A DNA stretch of 64,000 bases from Zantedeschia hybrid cultivar. Taxonomy: Eukaryota; Streptophyta; Magnoliopsida; Alismatales; Araceae. A model generated the notes under the pieces. That model was not told the origin of the DNA. It ran no database searches and was given only the letters and a program-made list of their open reading frames with translations. The position numbers and the translations under genes are program-made. Shown here one piece after another: positions 8,547 to 19,765 of the stretch. Every line of letters begins with the position of its first letter. The stretch's first letter is position 1. The DNA is taken from positions 34,104,379 through 34,168,378 of the forward strand of contig JARZZO010000003.1 of assembly GCA_030544215.1 (NCBI GenBank), read 5' to 3'.

Positions 8547-11513
8547 CTACAAATATTCCATCAAGGCTTCTTGGTGACTCTTCGATCTTTTAATCAGTTC
8601 AAGTATGGAGATCCGTGCCGGTGTTCGGTCCAGATGTTTCAACAAATCATATTGAGTGCCTAGTGCACTCTCTTCGTTGTGTGCTTCCTCTGTCGGCTGT
8701 GATGGGCCGTCTCTAACTGTTGACTGAGGAAATACTTTGTTGAAAATTCTTCCACTCCGGAGCGCATGTTCCTCAACCGTGGAGGATCCGGGTGACACCT
8801 TGAGTACCGCAGAGTTGGGTGGTGTAGGTGATGCGGGGTGTTGGTATGTAGGTGATGGCGTGGGGTTAGGTGGTGATGGCGTGGGGTGGATTAAAAGTTT
8901 AGATAGTTGGATAGTGGATGGGTAAGTGATTGGTGTGGACGAAGTGGGAAATGGTACGCGTAGTAGCGGTCTGGATGGTTGGATGGTGTCTAGGTAGGTG
9001 GTAGTGGTAGCGGGTGAAGTAGGAAATGGTATGCGTAGTAGCGGTCTAGATGGTAAGAGGGGTGCGTAATTGGTTTGCGGTGGGTTATATGGTGGAGGCG
9101 TAGGAGTGTGGGGCGTAATGGGCTTGAGGAAAGCGGGTGGTGGTAATGGGTTATTGGATGCGGGCGAGCGATGCGCGGGTGTCGGTAGAGGGGTGATGGT
9201 AATGGGCTGTGGTCTGGGTATGTGGATGGTGCAGCGTGGTGGTTGTTCTGCGGTACTCGGAACATGACCCGTCGAATAGATAGATGAAGAGTCCTCTATT
9301 CTCCACTGTTGCCCATGGTCAGCCTCAGACTGGCTGTTTGTCAGAATAGGGGAAACTTGGTTTTGGTGCTCCGGGAGCGGGTTCTGCACTATGCCCATAT
9401 TTGGTGGTGCTCCTGCTTGTGCTGGTGGTCTTGCTTGCTGCTGCTGTTGTGGTCTTCTTGCCTTCAGGGCGGATATGTATTTTTTCATTTCTTCCCAGTC
9501 TATGCCGCCCTGCTCGTTGAGATCATGAATGTAATCTCTAAACTGGAAGCAGGTGTCAATAGTATGCCCAGGTTGCCTATGGAAATAGCAATACCTGGAC
9601 GTGTCGGCATTCTGTGGCCAAACTGCATTTTCCCTTGGCAAGACTAAGGCATTAGCTGCCATTAGAGCACTGAAAATGTCTGCCAAAGATTCTGGGAGGA
9701 CTGGGTACTCTGCCCTCTTCGGGCCTGGAGGTCTTCTCTGCTGATTGTAGTCAGCAGGAGGAGGGACATTATGGTACGCCGGCGGTGCGCGCGGCTGATA
9801 CTGCTGTTGCTGCTGGTACTGCTGTTGTTGCGGCTGCTGGTACTGCAATTGCCGTTGTGGCGGCTGCTGTGGCTGTTGCTGGTTCGGCTGCTGGGGCCGC
9901 TGATATTGGGGTTGCTGATACTGAGGGTTCGGCTGCTGCCTATACCCCTGCTGGTTCGGCTGCGATGGCCTCTGGTACTGCTGCTGACTCCTCACGAACT
10001 GGGGCGAATTGTTATTCATGCTGCTGACTTGCTCATGAGAGAGCGTGCCCTCAGTAGTTGGACCTGTACTGGGAGCATTTGTCACTGCAGGCTTCCGAGC
10101 TGGAGGCCTGCTAGGTCTGTGAGGATCAAAGACGCTAGAGAACGTAGCGTCCTTGAAGGCATTCTGACAGTACCGTGCTCTTTCATAGAGCTCTGCCATG
10201 CTGGTCAGATTGTTCAGGGAGAGGACTAGTTTGAACTGGGGCGTGGCATTGGAAATCAGCATCTTCACTTGCTCCGACTCGGACAAGTGATCTTTTACTT
10301 TCTCGGCCAAGCCCCGCCATCTGTCGGCAAAACTGACGAACTCCTCATCAGGTTTCATCTTTTCTGCTATGAGGTCAGTGATGGACAGGGAGGGTGCGAC
10401 TCTGTCTTGGTATCGTTGGATGAATTTTCGAGAAACGATACTATAGTCCTCTACTTCGGAGGGTTCCAAGGAAAAGAACCATTCAAGGGCTGGTCCATCT
10501 AAAGATCTCCTGAACAAGAAGGCCAACGACCTCTTATTGTTTTGCCAGAAGGATGATTCGTACATAAACTCCTTCAGGTGTGTGAAGGGGTTACCAGTAC
10601 CGTTGTACTTCCGGTACACTGGCATCTCGGAGGGTGGAAGGTGGAACACTGGCAGACTCGGTAAATTGATCTCTGGTGCAGCCTTGACCCCCATCATCTT
10701 CTGGAGGTTGTTGAATTGTTCATTCATGCGCTCCATCTTGGCCAGCAACGCTTGCGTTGTCAGATCTGCCTGGGGAGGAGGAGGAGGTGGAGGTACTTGA
10801 TAGGCTTGTTGCCTAGAGTACGTCGGACAAGGAGGACAGTAAAGAGGAGGTCCGGTAGAGCTTCCGCCATGCTCGAGGGCATTTTGATAAGCAGGCGTTA
10901 GTGGTCTAGCCGGTTGCCTAGAAGATGAAAGTTGCGGCCCAGCTGGCCGAGAAGTGATATGGAGGCCCTCCATGGCCTGATGAATGTAAGGAGGATGAAG
11001 AGGAGGTTGCTGAGGGATAGCAAGGGGAGCCACAGGGTTCGGCTCAGCAAGTTGCGTGGGTGCCTTCCCCTTCAGAATAGACTGGATCGCCTCGAACTGC
11101 TGAGGGTCCAGACGGGAGGCAAGAACTCCCAAAGCATTGACAAGATCCGAAGGATCAGAGGATGAGGGATCATTCTGATTCATGTCTCCCTCGAGAATGG
11201 GATCAGGAATCGCATACTCATGCGGGGGAGGATCAGAATATTGATTATGAGGATGAAAGAGAGGGGTCCGGACATTCCCCTCTTGTCGAAACGGAATGGG
11301 GACAGAATTACGGGAGGCATCAACATCTCTCCCACTCTCATAGTTGTAATCAGAATCGCGAGGGGCATTAGCATCTCCCTCGTAGTTAATCATGGCGTCT
11401 GGAGCCACACTCAAATCTCTGCCCGATCGGAGCAGCATGATGTTAGATTCTTTTTTCAAGGATTGACAAACAAGTTGTACAGAAATATAAACAAACAAGT
11501 GGATGTTTAGCAT
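8547..11513 (-). CDS. Tat gag, 988 codons open
   Basis: Structural protein that packages the element RNA. Residues 300-450 hold the retrotransposon gag core (FWQNNKRSLAFLF, ALEWFFSLEPSEVEDY, FIQRYQDRV, ELYERARYCQ). Residues 505-590 are Gln/Pro-rich, 642-655 is a zinc-knuckle-like CYFHRQPGHTIDTC, and 720-930 is Pro/Thr/Ser-rich. The first Met gives an atypical hydrophobic N-terminus; Met 26 (MLLRSGRDL) is an equally good or better start. The frame ends with TAG 8547-8549 directly before protease in the same frame, so gag and pol may once have been one polyprotein. Many plus-strand ORFs here are its shadows. Confidence 0.85.
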   Translation of the reverse strand: MLNIHLFVYISVQLVCQSLKKESNIMLLRSGRDLSVAPDAMINYEGDANAPRDSDYNYESGRDVDASRNSVPIPFRQEGNVRTPLFHPHNQYSDPPPHEYAIPDPILEGDMNQNDPSSSDPSDLVNALGVLASRLDPQQFEAIQSILKGKAPTQLAEPNPVAPLAIPQQPPLHPPYIHQAMEGLHITSRPAGPQLSSSRQPARPLTPAYQNALEHGGSSTGPPLYCPPCPTYSRQQAYQVPPPPPPPQADLTTQALLAKMERMNEQFNNLQKMMGVKAAPEINLPSLPVFHLPPSEMPVYRKYNGTGNPFTHLKEFMYESSFWQNNKRSLAFLFRRSLDGPALEWFFSLEPSEVEDYSIVSRKFIQRYQDRVAPSLSITDLIAEKMKPDEEFVSFADRWRGLAEKVKDHLSESEQVKMLISNATPQFKLVLSLNNLTSMAELYERARYCQNAFKDATFSSVFDPHRPSRPPARKPAVTNAPSTGPTTEGTLSHEQVSSMNNNSPQFVRSQQQYQRPSQPNQQGYRQQPNPQYQQPQYQRPQQPNQQQPQQPPQRQLQYQQPQQQQYQQQQQYQPRAPPAYHNVPPPADYNQQRRPPGPKRAEYPVLPESLADIFSALMAANALVLPRENAVWPQNADTSRYCYFHRQPGHTIDTCFQFRDYIHDLNEQGGIDWEEMKKYISALKARRPQQQQQARPPAQAGAPPNMGIVQNPLPEHQNQVSPILTNSQSEADHGQQWRIEDSSSIYSTGHVPSTAEQPPRCTIHIPRPQPITITPLPTPAHRSPASNNPLPPPAFLKPITPHTPTPPPYNPPQTNYAPLLPSRPLLRIPFPTSPATTTTYLDTIQPSRPLLRVPFPTSSTPITYPSTIQLSKLLIHPTPSPPNPTPSPTYQHPASPTPPNSAVLKVSPGSSTVEEHALRSGRIFNKVFPQSTVRDGPSQPTEEAHNEESALGTQYDLLKHLDRTPARISILELIKRSKSHQEALMEYL

Positions 11514-11928
11514 GATTTTAAGATTCCTTGTTGAGTTATTTGGATTTAATTAAACCACAAATTCGCTCAAGGGACGGGATCCTAGTTTCAGTTCAATATC
11601 CACCGTTATGCTCTATGGCTTTCTCTCACAACATTTATAGAATCTAACCGGGACTTCAACTGGTACAACCAGCCCGATGATCAAGGAGGAGTACCTTGAT
11701 TTTGGGGACTTACGGAGGTCTCAACGCCAACTTCTCTAGTCTGATCAAGGGACCAACCCAATCAGAGAGAGTTGATGACGTCAAGTGGAGTGTTCCTAAG
11801 AAAAGGAGGGTACTAGCCTCAATGCGTATGACCTATAGCCTGGATGGCCTCTAATGCTTAATACATAATGGGTAATTAGCACACAGGTCACAAAAATCTG
11901 AGAACTGAAGAAGAAATAAGAAACTGCC

Positions 11929-12080
11929 TGAATCGCGTCGATGGTGGTTGACGCCTTTCAAACAGAGCCTTAATTTTTCGCAGAAGCTCAGATTGCAGAC
12001 AGCAGAGAAATGAGACTAAAAGGCGTCTGGGTATAACGATGCAGTTTGAAATGCGTCGTTGTTTCTGGACGCTTTTCAAG
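11929..12080 (-). repeat. Dyad units in the Tat leader/LTR (3 units)
   Basis: Units at 11929-11961 (CGCGTCGATGGTGGTTGACGCC), 12015-12050 and 12046-12080. They have the same arm logic as the Tekay-family LTRs, and the last two overlap by an outer arm. They lie closest to gag, so they may be in the LTR 3' part or the untranslated leader. Confidence 0.75.
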
Positions 12081-13270
12081 TCGCAGAAGCAGTTTTCCTG
12101 GAGGAATTTCTGGGTTGATTCCTCCTTAAACAGGATAAAAACAGTAAATAATCAGTTCATGCAAGATTTTTTTTTTGTTTCAGATTTTAATATGATGATT
12201 TTAGCAACTAAACAACTAAGATATCAATCAATCACTCAGCATTTCATCACAAAAACAGCTTTTTAACTAATCAACGGGGAGGGCAAGATCTTGCCACTGG
12301 GGTGTGCACGTGGGAAATTAACTAAGCTAAAAACACTCACCAATTGGTGAGGACGTGTCGAGAGACACAAGTGATGCACCGTGGGTGCCCAATTGATGAT
12401 AGCAAGAACAAAAGAATCAAAAGATGGCGAGACCAAGTCCCACCGTGATGGCCAAAAAAGCTGTGAGTGCTTAAAATGAGTGTGTGATTATCATGAAAAA
12501 TCTATGTTATTTAAGTGCAAAATAAAGCCTATTAAAAAGAAACTACGTGAAGTGATCGTCAGAAACTTTTGACTTAAAAGTTCCAAAAGAAAGAGTTTGA
12601 TCGCCTACCTGTTTAAACGCGAAAGATATTGAGTCATTGATTCCCCCTCTTCAGCCGGCTGAAGAAAGAGAGCCCTTCCTTTTCTTTTGTTCTTGCTGTT
12701 GAGTTTTGAATTTGAGAATCGTCCAGAGTTCTAGTGATTTGCTTGTTTTCCTTCCTTGATTCTCCTTTTGCAGCTTACAAGAAATGGAAAGAAGAATGAA
12801 GAAATGATGATGAGAACTTAAGCAAAAGCAGTATCCATTCTAATCATAGTTTTAAGCATGCAACTAAACAGCAAACTTACTTGTTGGGATGACTTTTGAA
12901 ACTCCTTGATCAAATAGGTTTTGAAAAGAATGCTAGTGTTGTGTGTTGCATGAAGTGATGTGAAGAATGCAAGATTAATGAAGATGTAAAATGAAGAAAT
13001 GAATTGAAAAACTTATGCCGAACAGATGAAGCCTTGAATTGGATGAAGAATGGACGCCGACTTCTGGAAACAGCAGCGCTTCGCCGTTTGGACGTCGTTG
13101 CTTCGATCTTCAATATTGCTTCGATCACCAACTCTAACTTTTTTTAAACTTTCAAGATGCAAGGTATTTATAGACTTCTTCTGCGTCCGCGGATTTACAT
13201 GGAAAAATTTGGAATTTATCCATCTTAACCAACAGATAAATACAGATTAACTCTTCTTTATCTGTAATTA

Positions 13271-13570
13271 TCTAAAACGCGTCCACCATGGTTGACGCCT
13301 TTAAGATTAATTAAGATAAGGATAAACATCTGGGAAAACTTATCTTTATCTATATTAGATAAACCGCGTCTACATGTATAGACGTCTTTTACACTAATTA
13401 AAATAAGGATAAACATCCGGAAGAAAAGTAGAAATAGCCTAGGAAACCTAAAATGCATCGTATGTGACAGACGCCTTTTAGCTAATTAATCAACTGATTA
13501 AAATTCAAATTTAAACGTTAAAATAAGAATAAAGTCTAAATGGCGTCCACATAGGTAGACGTCTTTTAAA
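13271..13570 (-). repeat. Dyad units in the Tat 5' LTR (4 units)
   Basis: Units at 13271-13305, 13358-13391, 13447-13483 and 13535-13570, spaced about 85-90 bp apart. One unit (13358-13391) has an extended self-complementary centre GTCTACATGTATAGAC. The even spacing differs from the overlapping pairs in the Tekay-family LTRs. Confidence 0.75.
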
Positions 13571-13758
13571 CTTGTTCATATTTTAACTGAAATTTAAGTT
13601 AAAATCAATTCAATTGATTAACTTAAACATGTCTGTTTGACCCGACACTTCAAAAAGATCAATAAAAATTAATCAATGATTAAATATCAGACCATTCTGA
13701 GGCATTATTATATGATATGAAATTTACTCGAAATGATGTCAAAATTAGCGTGTCTACA

Positions 13759-16442
13759 CCATGCTGCATTAGAACTGCACCCAAATCTCGACGAGACGCA
13801 TCCGAATAAACCACAAACCCACCAGAACCTTATGGAAGCACCAACACTGGGGCCGAACTGAGGCGAGTCTTTAACTCAATGAAACTCCGCTCACACTCCT
13901 CGGTCCACACAAAACGAACTCCCTTTCGAGTCAACCTCGACAAGGGGGCCGCTATCGAAGAAAACCCCTGAACAAACCGCCTGTAATTACCTGCTAGCCC
14001 CAAGAAGCTCCTGATCTCAGTCACTGAAGTTGGCCTGTTCCAATCCATCACTGCCTCGATCTTGGCTGGATCCACTGCGATGCCCTCGCCAAAAATGACA
14101 TGCCCAAGGAAGTGTACCTTGTCTAGCCAGAATTCACACTTGCTAAACTTGGCATAGAGTTGGTGCTCTCTCAGGACCTGCAACACCACCCGAAGATGAG
14201 TGGCATGCTCTTCCTCAGAAGAAGAATATATTAAAATATCATCTACAAATACTACCACAAACTGATCCAGATAGGCCTTGAAGACTCGGTTCATCAGATC
14301 CATAAAAGCCGCCGGAGCATTGATCAAGCCAAAAGGCATGACCAAAAACTCATAATGTCCATACCGAGTTCTAAAAGCTGTTTTACTAATATCGACCTCA
14401 CGGATCCTCATATGATAATATCCAGATCTCAAGTCAATCTTAGAAAACATCTTTGCAGACTGCAGTTGATCCATCAAATCATCGATCCTTGGAAGTGGGT
14501 ACTTATTCTTTATTGTCACCTGGTTCAGCTGTCTATAATCAATGCACAACCTCAGAGAACCATCCTTCTTCCTGACAAATAGAATTGGAGCACCTGACGG
14601 AGAAGTACTGGGACGAATGAAACCCTTATCCAGCAATTCCTGCAACTGCGCCTTCAACTCAACGAGTTCGGCTGGTGCCATCCAATACGGGGCCTTAGAT
14701 AGGGGCGCCGTACCCGGTGCAAGCTCAATGGTAAACTCGACCTCTCGCTGAGGAGGAAGGCCAGGCAACTCCTCCGGAAACACATCAGCAAAGTCACACA
14801 CTACAGGCACCTCCCAAGGACTGGGACTATCACTGACATCGGATACAACAACAGAGGCAAGGAAGGCCTCACAACCACCAACAAGCAACCTTCGAGCCTT
14901 AAAGGCAGAAATAAGAATACCTCGAGAAGAGAGCCTAATACCTTGGAAGTAGAATGTCGGGATGTCCGGAATAGAGAAACGCACCCTCTTCCTGTGGCAG
15001 TCCACCTCAGCATAATAAGCTTCCAACCAATCCATGCCCAGGATGATATCAAAGTCACGAATGGCAAGCACAACTAACTGGGCAGGTAACTCATGGCCCT
15101 CAATGGTCAAGGGAACATCCCTCAAACAATTATAAGATAACATGAAATCCCCAGAAGGAACCTCTACCATCAATCCATCAGATAGCTCATCAACGGGTGC
15201 AGAAAGAATATCTATGAATTGCTCAGAAATGAAAGAATGCGAAGCACCCGAATCAATCAACACATGTGCAGAGTTTCCAAGGACAGAAAGTGTACCTTCC
15301 ACCAAGTTGGATGCACGAGCCTCTTTCCTGGTGATAGCTAGAACTCTCCCCTGGGTCCTCGGCTTCTTCTGATCACCTGAACCCTGCCCCTGACCATGCC
15401 CCTGCGGGCAATGCCTCGCCAAATGACCCTGCTGGCCACAAGTGAAACACCTCCTAGGAAAAGCAGGACACTGAGTCCCACCATGAGTACCACCGCAATG
15501 CTGACAAACTGTAGGAAGTCTCTGAGCTGTTTCTTGCTGGGCACTGGACACCGACTGGCTCTGCTGACCCTGCCTGGGTCTGCTACTACCGCTGCTGCCA
15601 CTACTGCTGCCACCGCCTCGAAAGAATCTCCTGAATCTAGAGCCGAGTGAAGACGATCCTAATCCGGACGAAGGAGCTGTTGCTGCTGCATTTCCCCTGC
15701 CACGAGCTGGTCCCTGAGTGGTCAGTCCTCTCTCTCTAGCCGACTGATTCTGTTGTGCCTCCACTGCTGTTGCACACCTAACTGCCGATGCCAAATCTGA
15801 GCAACAGTGAGATGCCACAAAATTCCTCAGACTGGACCTCAGTCCATCTACAAACCTCTCAGTCCGACGCTCCTCGTCCCCTGAAATGAAAGGCACAAAC
15901 CTCCCAAGCGAAACAAACTTCGCCTGGTACTCGAGTACTGTCATACTTCCCTGAGTCAGCTCCATAAATTCCCTCTCCTTGGCCCTCTGAACATGCCTAG
16001 GGAAGTATTGTGCATTAAATTCTTTCACAAAAGTCTCCCATGGAATCTCCCTGAGACTCCTATCCGCATAAGACAAACTCTTCAGAGTGGTCCACCAGTC
16101 GTAGGCATCATCCTTCAGCATGAAGGTAGCTAAAGGAGTCCTCTCAACTGCCGCACAGTCCATAGTATCAAAAGTCTTCTCCATCTCCCTCAACCAGTGA
16201 ACAACCTCATCAGGGTCGGGACGACCGGTGAAATGAGGCGGCTTCAGCTTCAGGAACCTCTCTAGTGCAGCTGAAGACCCTCCCCAAGCACTGGAACTCT
16301 CGCTAGGGTCTCGGGTCTGATATCTAGTCATCGAGTCCATCATAGCCTCCATAAACTGCTCTACACTCAGCCTACCGGCCTCAGATCCACTAGGGACATC
16401 TCCCCGCTCTCTAATAACCGGCATCCTCTTCCTAGGAACCAT
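13759..16442 (-). CDS. Tekay-like gag-pol, truncated
   Basis: One open frame of 870 codons (to 13830), starting MVPRKRMPV. Gag core ([38 protein letters not shown]) is followed by a Gly/Ser/Gln-rich linker, CCHC knuckle [14 protein letters not shown], protease loop [11 protein letters not shown], then RT with [33 protein letters not shown] and [10 protein letters not shown]. RNase H begins after a TAA at 13827-13829 ([11 protein letters not shown]) and breaks at 13759 where the Tat LTR starts. Apart from that stop the frame is clean, so this copy was young when it was disrupted. MPFGLINAP has Ile where Thr is usual. Confidence 0.9.
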
Positions 16443-16585
16443 CTAATCGCCTACAATCACAAAATCGAAAAGTTCTAATTAGAATCCTAAAACCTACACT
16501 ACCGTCATGCCTGTACGGGATAATGTAATTATTTGCCGGGCTTACGACATTTAACCTAGTTATTCATTTATTTGCCAAACCGAAT

Positions 16586-16597
16586 GCTCTGATACCA
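16586..16597 (-). other. Primer-binding site, initiator tRNA-Met type
   Basis: On the minus strand, TGGTATCAGAGC starts two bases after the LTR end. This is the usual plant retrotransposon match to the 3' end of initiator tRNA-Met, which primes minus-strand DNA. It fixes the LTR boundary and the element's orientation. Confidence 0.9.
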
Positions 16598-17638
16598 ACT
16601 GTAACAACCCGCCACCCTATAATCGGGGATCCGATTACTAAATGGGTATCGAATCATTAATTTGGAACCAAACCAGGATCAAAGTAAGTCTGGGAAATAA
16701 ACGATAAACTAAGCTAAACATTCACATCGCATTGAATTGAAAGGAAAATGCAGGAATTAAAAGTTATTACAATGCGACTCGATACAGCAAATAATTACAT
16801 ATTCCAACAGAAAAGAAATAATTAAGCATACAGGCCAGAAATAAAGATAACAACTACGTCGGGGTATACCCCGGAACAACAACTGACGGCGCGCAACACA
16901 CAGCAGCACACCCCCCGCTAAGTCTGCCTGGAGTCCTCACCTGAAAACTGCAGGGGTGAGTCTCAACGAAAAGACTCAGTAGGGATCCTTCGATCCCCAC
17001 TGCCCACTCACACACCCACAAGTGCAAAGTACAGATGAAAGTAAAGTAACAAGTACAGTAGTAATTCCTACTCCTAAATCTCGATATGAATCACATGCAT
17101 TCGAAATACATAACATGCATATCTCTAAGACCAGTCTGCCAGGGAAATCCACAACTAACGTCTCGGTAGTACACACCAACCATACAAACGAAGGTGGGGA
17201 AAACACCGACCCGCTGAGACCAAACAGTAACCCCTCGGATAGCACTCTAGCTACTCCGGCCCAACTGGCTCAGGTGGTTACTCCTTCCCTCAGCACGAGT
17301 AACACTCCAAAGGTACCACACCCACACCGATACTAGCTAACCTCGGGGTCCACCAGGTGACCCTCTCTCACTGGGCGTCACCCCGCCGCACCCACACCGG
17401 CGCTGTGCTCCACCCACACCAGCACAGGGTGATAAAGCACTACAACTGTCACTCTAAGTCCACAGTAGCTCAAAACACCGCACAGTAAGAAGTCCACGGT
17501 CGCAAGCAACACCACGCGTACCATCCGGTTACAATGAATCCATTACCATAGAGTATAATTTAAAGCATGCATTTAACTAACTAAACAACCGTCTAACAGT
17601 GTAACATGTTTTAATGGCATGAATTAGTGTGATTCTGT

Positions 17639-17970
17639 CTTGAATCGCGTCGCTCAAGGGCGACGCCATTCAAGTCTCCTAAACTAGTTCACAGAAACTC
17701 GGCCACAGGACCTGGCGTAAAACGCGTCGCCATAAGTAGCCGCCTTTTGAAAGGCGTCGTTGTCCCTCGTCGCCTTTTAACGACCGAAAATAGGGACAGG
17801 AAATGAGGTGATTTCACTAAAACGCGTCGTCGATGCCAGTCGCCTATTGAAAAGGCGTCGATGTCCCTGGACGCTTATCAGTCCGGGAACAGGGTCTGTT
17901 AATGGGTTAAATCGCGTCGTGTGTGGGCGCCACCTTTCTAAAAGGCGTCGCTTCACCTCGACGCCATTTA
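17639..17970 (-). repeat. Dyad cluster of the Tekay-like LTR, promoter-proximal group (7 units)
   Basis: Units at 17639-17674, 17716-17750, 17744-17782, 17818-17851, 17846-17880, 17906-17940 and 17936-17970. Three overlapping pairs plus one single unit, the same arrangement as 4364-4728 in the solo LTR. Confidence 0.85.
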
Positions 17971-18525
17971 GCCCCGACAGACAGGTTCTCTCCTTGTTTC
18001 CCCCAATCCTCGAGGTGGGATTTCTCCCCCCCAAAAAGCGTAGAAAATACACAAAACATAGAGGGGAAGGAGGAGGATCCATCTATCCATTAGAACACCC
18101 AATTTCTCATACATGCACTTAGCGTTTTCACCCCAAAAAGCACCCCAAAACATGCTTCAAATACTGGAAAACATGGTTTTCAAACGAAAATGCACTAGGG
18201 ATAGTCACCCTACCGGTTACTTGAACTCCTCCAAGTTCCAAGCCGCCCACTCGTCTGGCCCCACGCCGCCGTCGGTACCGCCGAGGTCGTCGTTACTCCA
18301 CCGGGACGTCGGCCGCCGTCCGGAGAGAAAACGCCGCGGAGGAGGTGGTAGTGGTAGTGGTGGGAGCTAGGAGGTCGATGGGGTGGAGGGAGAGATGAAA
18401 TGGTGGGAGGAAAAGAGGGAGGGGAAGGAGGCGTCGCCGGAATCGCCGGAGGAAGGGAGGAGAGAGAGAGGGAAGGAAGAAATGAGGGAAAGGAAGGAGG
18501 GTTCGCGGGATAACCAGAGATTGGG

Positions 18526-18826
18526 CAAAACGCATCGATCTGTACGGACGCCTATCAGTCGACAAGACGGGCCGTACTGATAGAACTCTGAAACGCGTCG
18601 TCTACCTACGACGCCGTTCAGACGACAGGACAGGCACCGTACACTGACAACCCAGGGTCGCAGTCTGAATGGTGTTGTCCATCGCGGATGCCGTTCAGAC
18701 GACACGACAGGGCCGTACTCTCGTGGCCCAAAGTCCGCCCACGTGGCAACCACGTGGCACAATCTAAAACGCATTTGCACCGCTGGACGCCGTTTAAACC
18801 GCGTCTCGCAGGCTCGACGCGAAACA
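18526..18826 (-). repeat. Dyad cluster of the Tekay-like LTR, distal group (5 units)
   Basis: Units at 18526-18557, 18587-18621, 18664-18698, 18763-18799 and 18793-18826, the counterpart of 3526-3826. Unit 18664-18698 has decayed arms (GGTGTTG / GATGCC), as expected from C-to-T change. Confidence 0.8.
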
Positions 18827-18906
18827 TAACAGAGTCTCAGCCCCATCATGGCCTGAACTACAGGGTCCGATCCCGAAAACCGGATCCGAAAACCTCAGTC
18901 CTTACA

Positions 18907-19565
18907 CCATCTTTATCGGATCTGACAAAATACATTTCTTGATTGTTTCTTTCCTTCCTTCCTGAAATTCTTAAAGGCATTGAAGACATCTATAGTTTCA
19001 AGAAGTAAATAGAGATACATGAATCTAGAATAGTCATCTATAAAGGTAATAAAAAACCTCTCACCAGTCAAACATGATGAAAACTAACCACGAATATCAA
19101 TGTGAATAATTTTCAAAATTTCAAAACTTCTAGTGGCATTCTTATTAGGCATGCATATTTGCTTTCCCTTAATGCAATTAACACATGTCTCAAAGTCAAT
19201 GAAATCCATAGTATGAAGCCCTCATTCTCCAACTAACCTATTAAGTCTCTTAATGGAGATATGTCATAATCCCCTATGCTACGACATAGATGAATTTTAA
19301 TTAGCTATACCACTCTTGTTGCCAACAAGAACTGAAGTATGTAGGATATTATGGGATTGTTCATTCACATTATTAAGACAAAATTTATACAAACCATCAT
19401 ATAGAGAACTAGTACTAATAACAATATAATCTTTAATTAATTCAACTGAAGAGTTTCTAAGAGTGACTCGAAAATTTTTTGAATCAAATTTTGATATTGA
19501 AACTAAATTTTTAATAAAAAATGGTACATAAAAAGTGTCTTCTAAATCTAGAACATATCCCAAAA
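18907..19565 (-). pseudogene. Ty1/copia fragment: GAG-pre-integrase and integrase start
   Basis: The open part 19563-19297 reads LEDTFYVPFFIKNLVSISKF, typical of the region before integrase in Copia polyproteins. Further down on the minus strand, broken by stops, are a Cys pair motif (CVNCIKGKQ), HIDIRG and FITFIDDYSRFMYLY, the start of the integrase core. Both ends are cut: on the left by the Tekay-like LTR, on the right by an LTR-like sequence at 19566. It is the oldest layer of the nest that I can see. Confidence 0.8.
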
Positions 19566-19690
19566 TGTAACACCCAGCATCTTAGTAGACCCTTAGAGGC
19601 CCATTAGTACCATGGTAGGCCCACTAGCAGGGTTAACTTTTTGAATTTATTGACTATTCTATGTTTTTTTTTTTAGATTTTACTGAGTTT

Positions 19691-19765
19691 TCTAAATGGC
19701 GTCAACCTAGCCGGATGCGATTCAACTAAGTTGAATGGCGTTGGGTCGAGCCAACACGATTTAGA
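19691..19765 (+). repeat. Dyad units in the third LTR, upstream pair
   Basis: Two units, 19691-19725 (GGCGTCAACC / GGATGCGATT) and 19731-19765 (GGCGTTGGGTC / GAGCCAACACG). The second pairs over a longer centre because GTTGG faces CCAAC. Confidence 0.7.

Larger units (their letters stand above)
1..13758 (-). mobile_element. Tat-like Ty3/gypsy element, 3' end outside the window
   Basis: Read on the minus strand the order is 5' LTR/leader (13758 downward), gag, protease with G-patch, RT, RNase H, a second plant-type RNase H, and integrase. The extra RNase H and the long gag are what I know of the Tat/Athila branch. The 5' edge is visible at 13758, where a sequence starting TGTAGACACG on the minus strand begins inside the RNase H of a Tekay-like element. 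Flank CCATG (13759-13763) would be one copy of the target duplication; the partner and the 3' LTR lie left of position 1. A solo LTR (3445-5770) splits the RT. Several in-frame stops, one frameshift and changed catalytic residues make it inactive. Confidence 0.85.
11514..13758 (-). mobile_element. Tat 5' LTR and leader
   Basis: No coding sequence. The LTR begins on the minus strand at 13758 (TGTAGACACG). The LTR/leader border is not resolved because the 3' LTR is outside the window and I found no convincing primer-binding site. The region has seven dyad units, a palindrome CACCAATTGGTG near 12338-12350, and a hairpin-like GCACCCACGGTGC near 12378-12395. It is A/T-rich between dyads. Confidence 0.7.
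13759..18906 (-). mobile_element. Tekay/Del-like Ty3/gypsy element, 5' half
   Basis: The order on the minus strand is 5' LTR (18906-16600), PBS, short leader, gag-pol from 16442. It is truncated at 13759 inside RNase H by the Tat insertion; the missing RNase H end, integrase, chromodomain and 3' LTR should lie left of the window. Gag type and the CCHC-protease-RT order fit the chromovirus branch. Flank CCATC at 18907-18911 would be one target duplication copy, inside a Copia fragment. Confidence 0.85.
16600..18906 (-). mobile_element. Tekay-like 5' LTR (2307 bp)
   Basis: On the minus strand it begins TGTAAGGACTGAGG at 18906 and ends GGGTTGTTACA at 16600, next to the PBS. Its outer 150 bp match the solo LTR at 3445-5770 closely in opposite orientation. 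It contains twelve dyad units in two groups, again separated by a purine/pyrimidine-biased core (about 18280-18520). Open frames inside are incidental. Confidence 0.88.

Noticed and set aside
9309..10502. Plus-strand Leu/Val- and Ala-rich ORFs
   Set aside because: Exact antisense shadows of the Gln/Pro-rich part of Tat gag.
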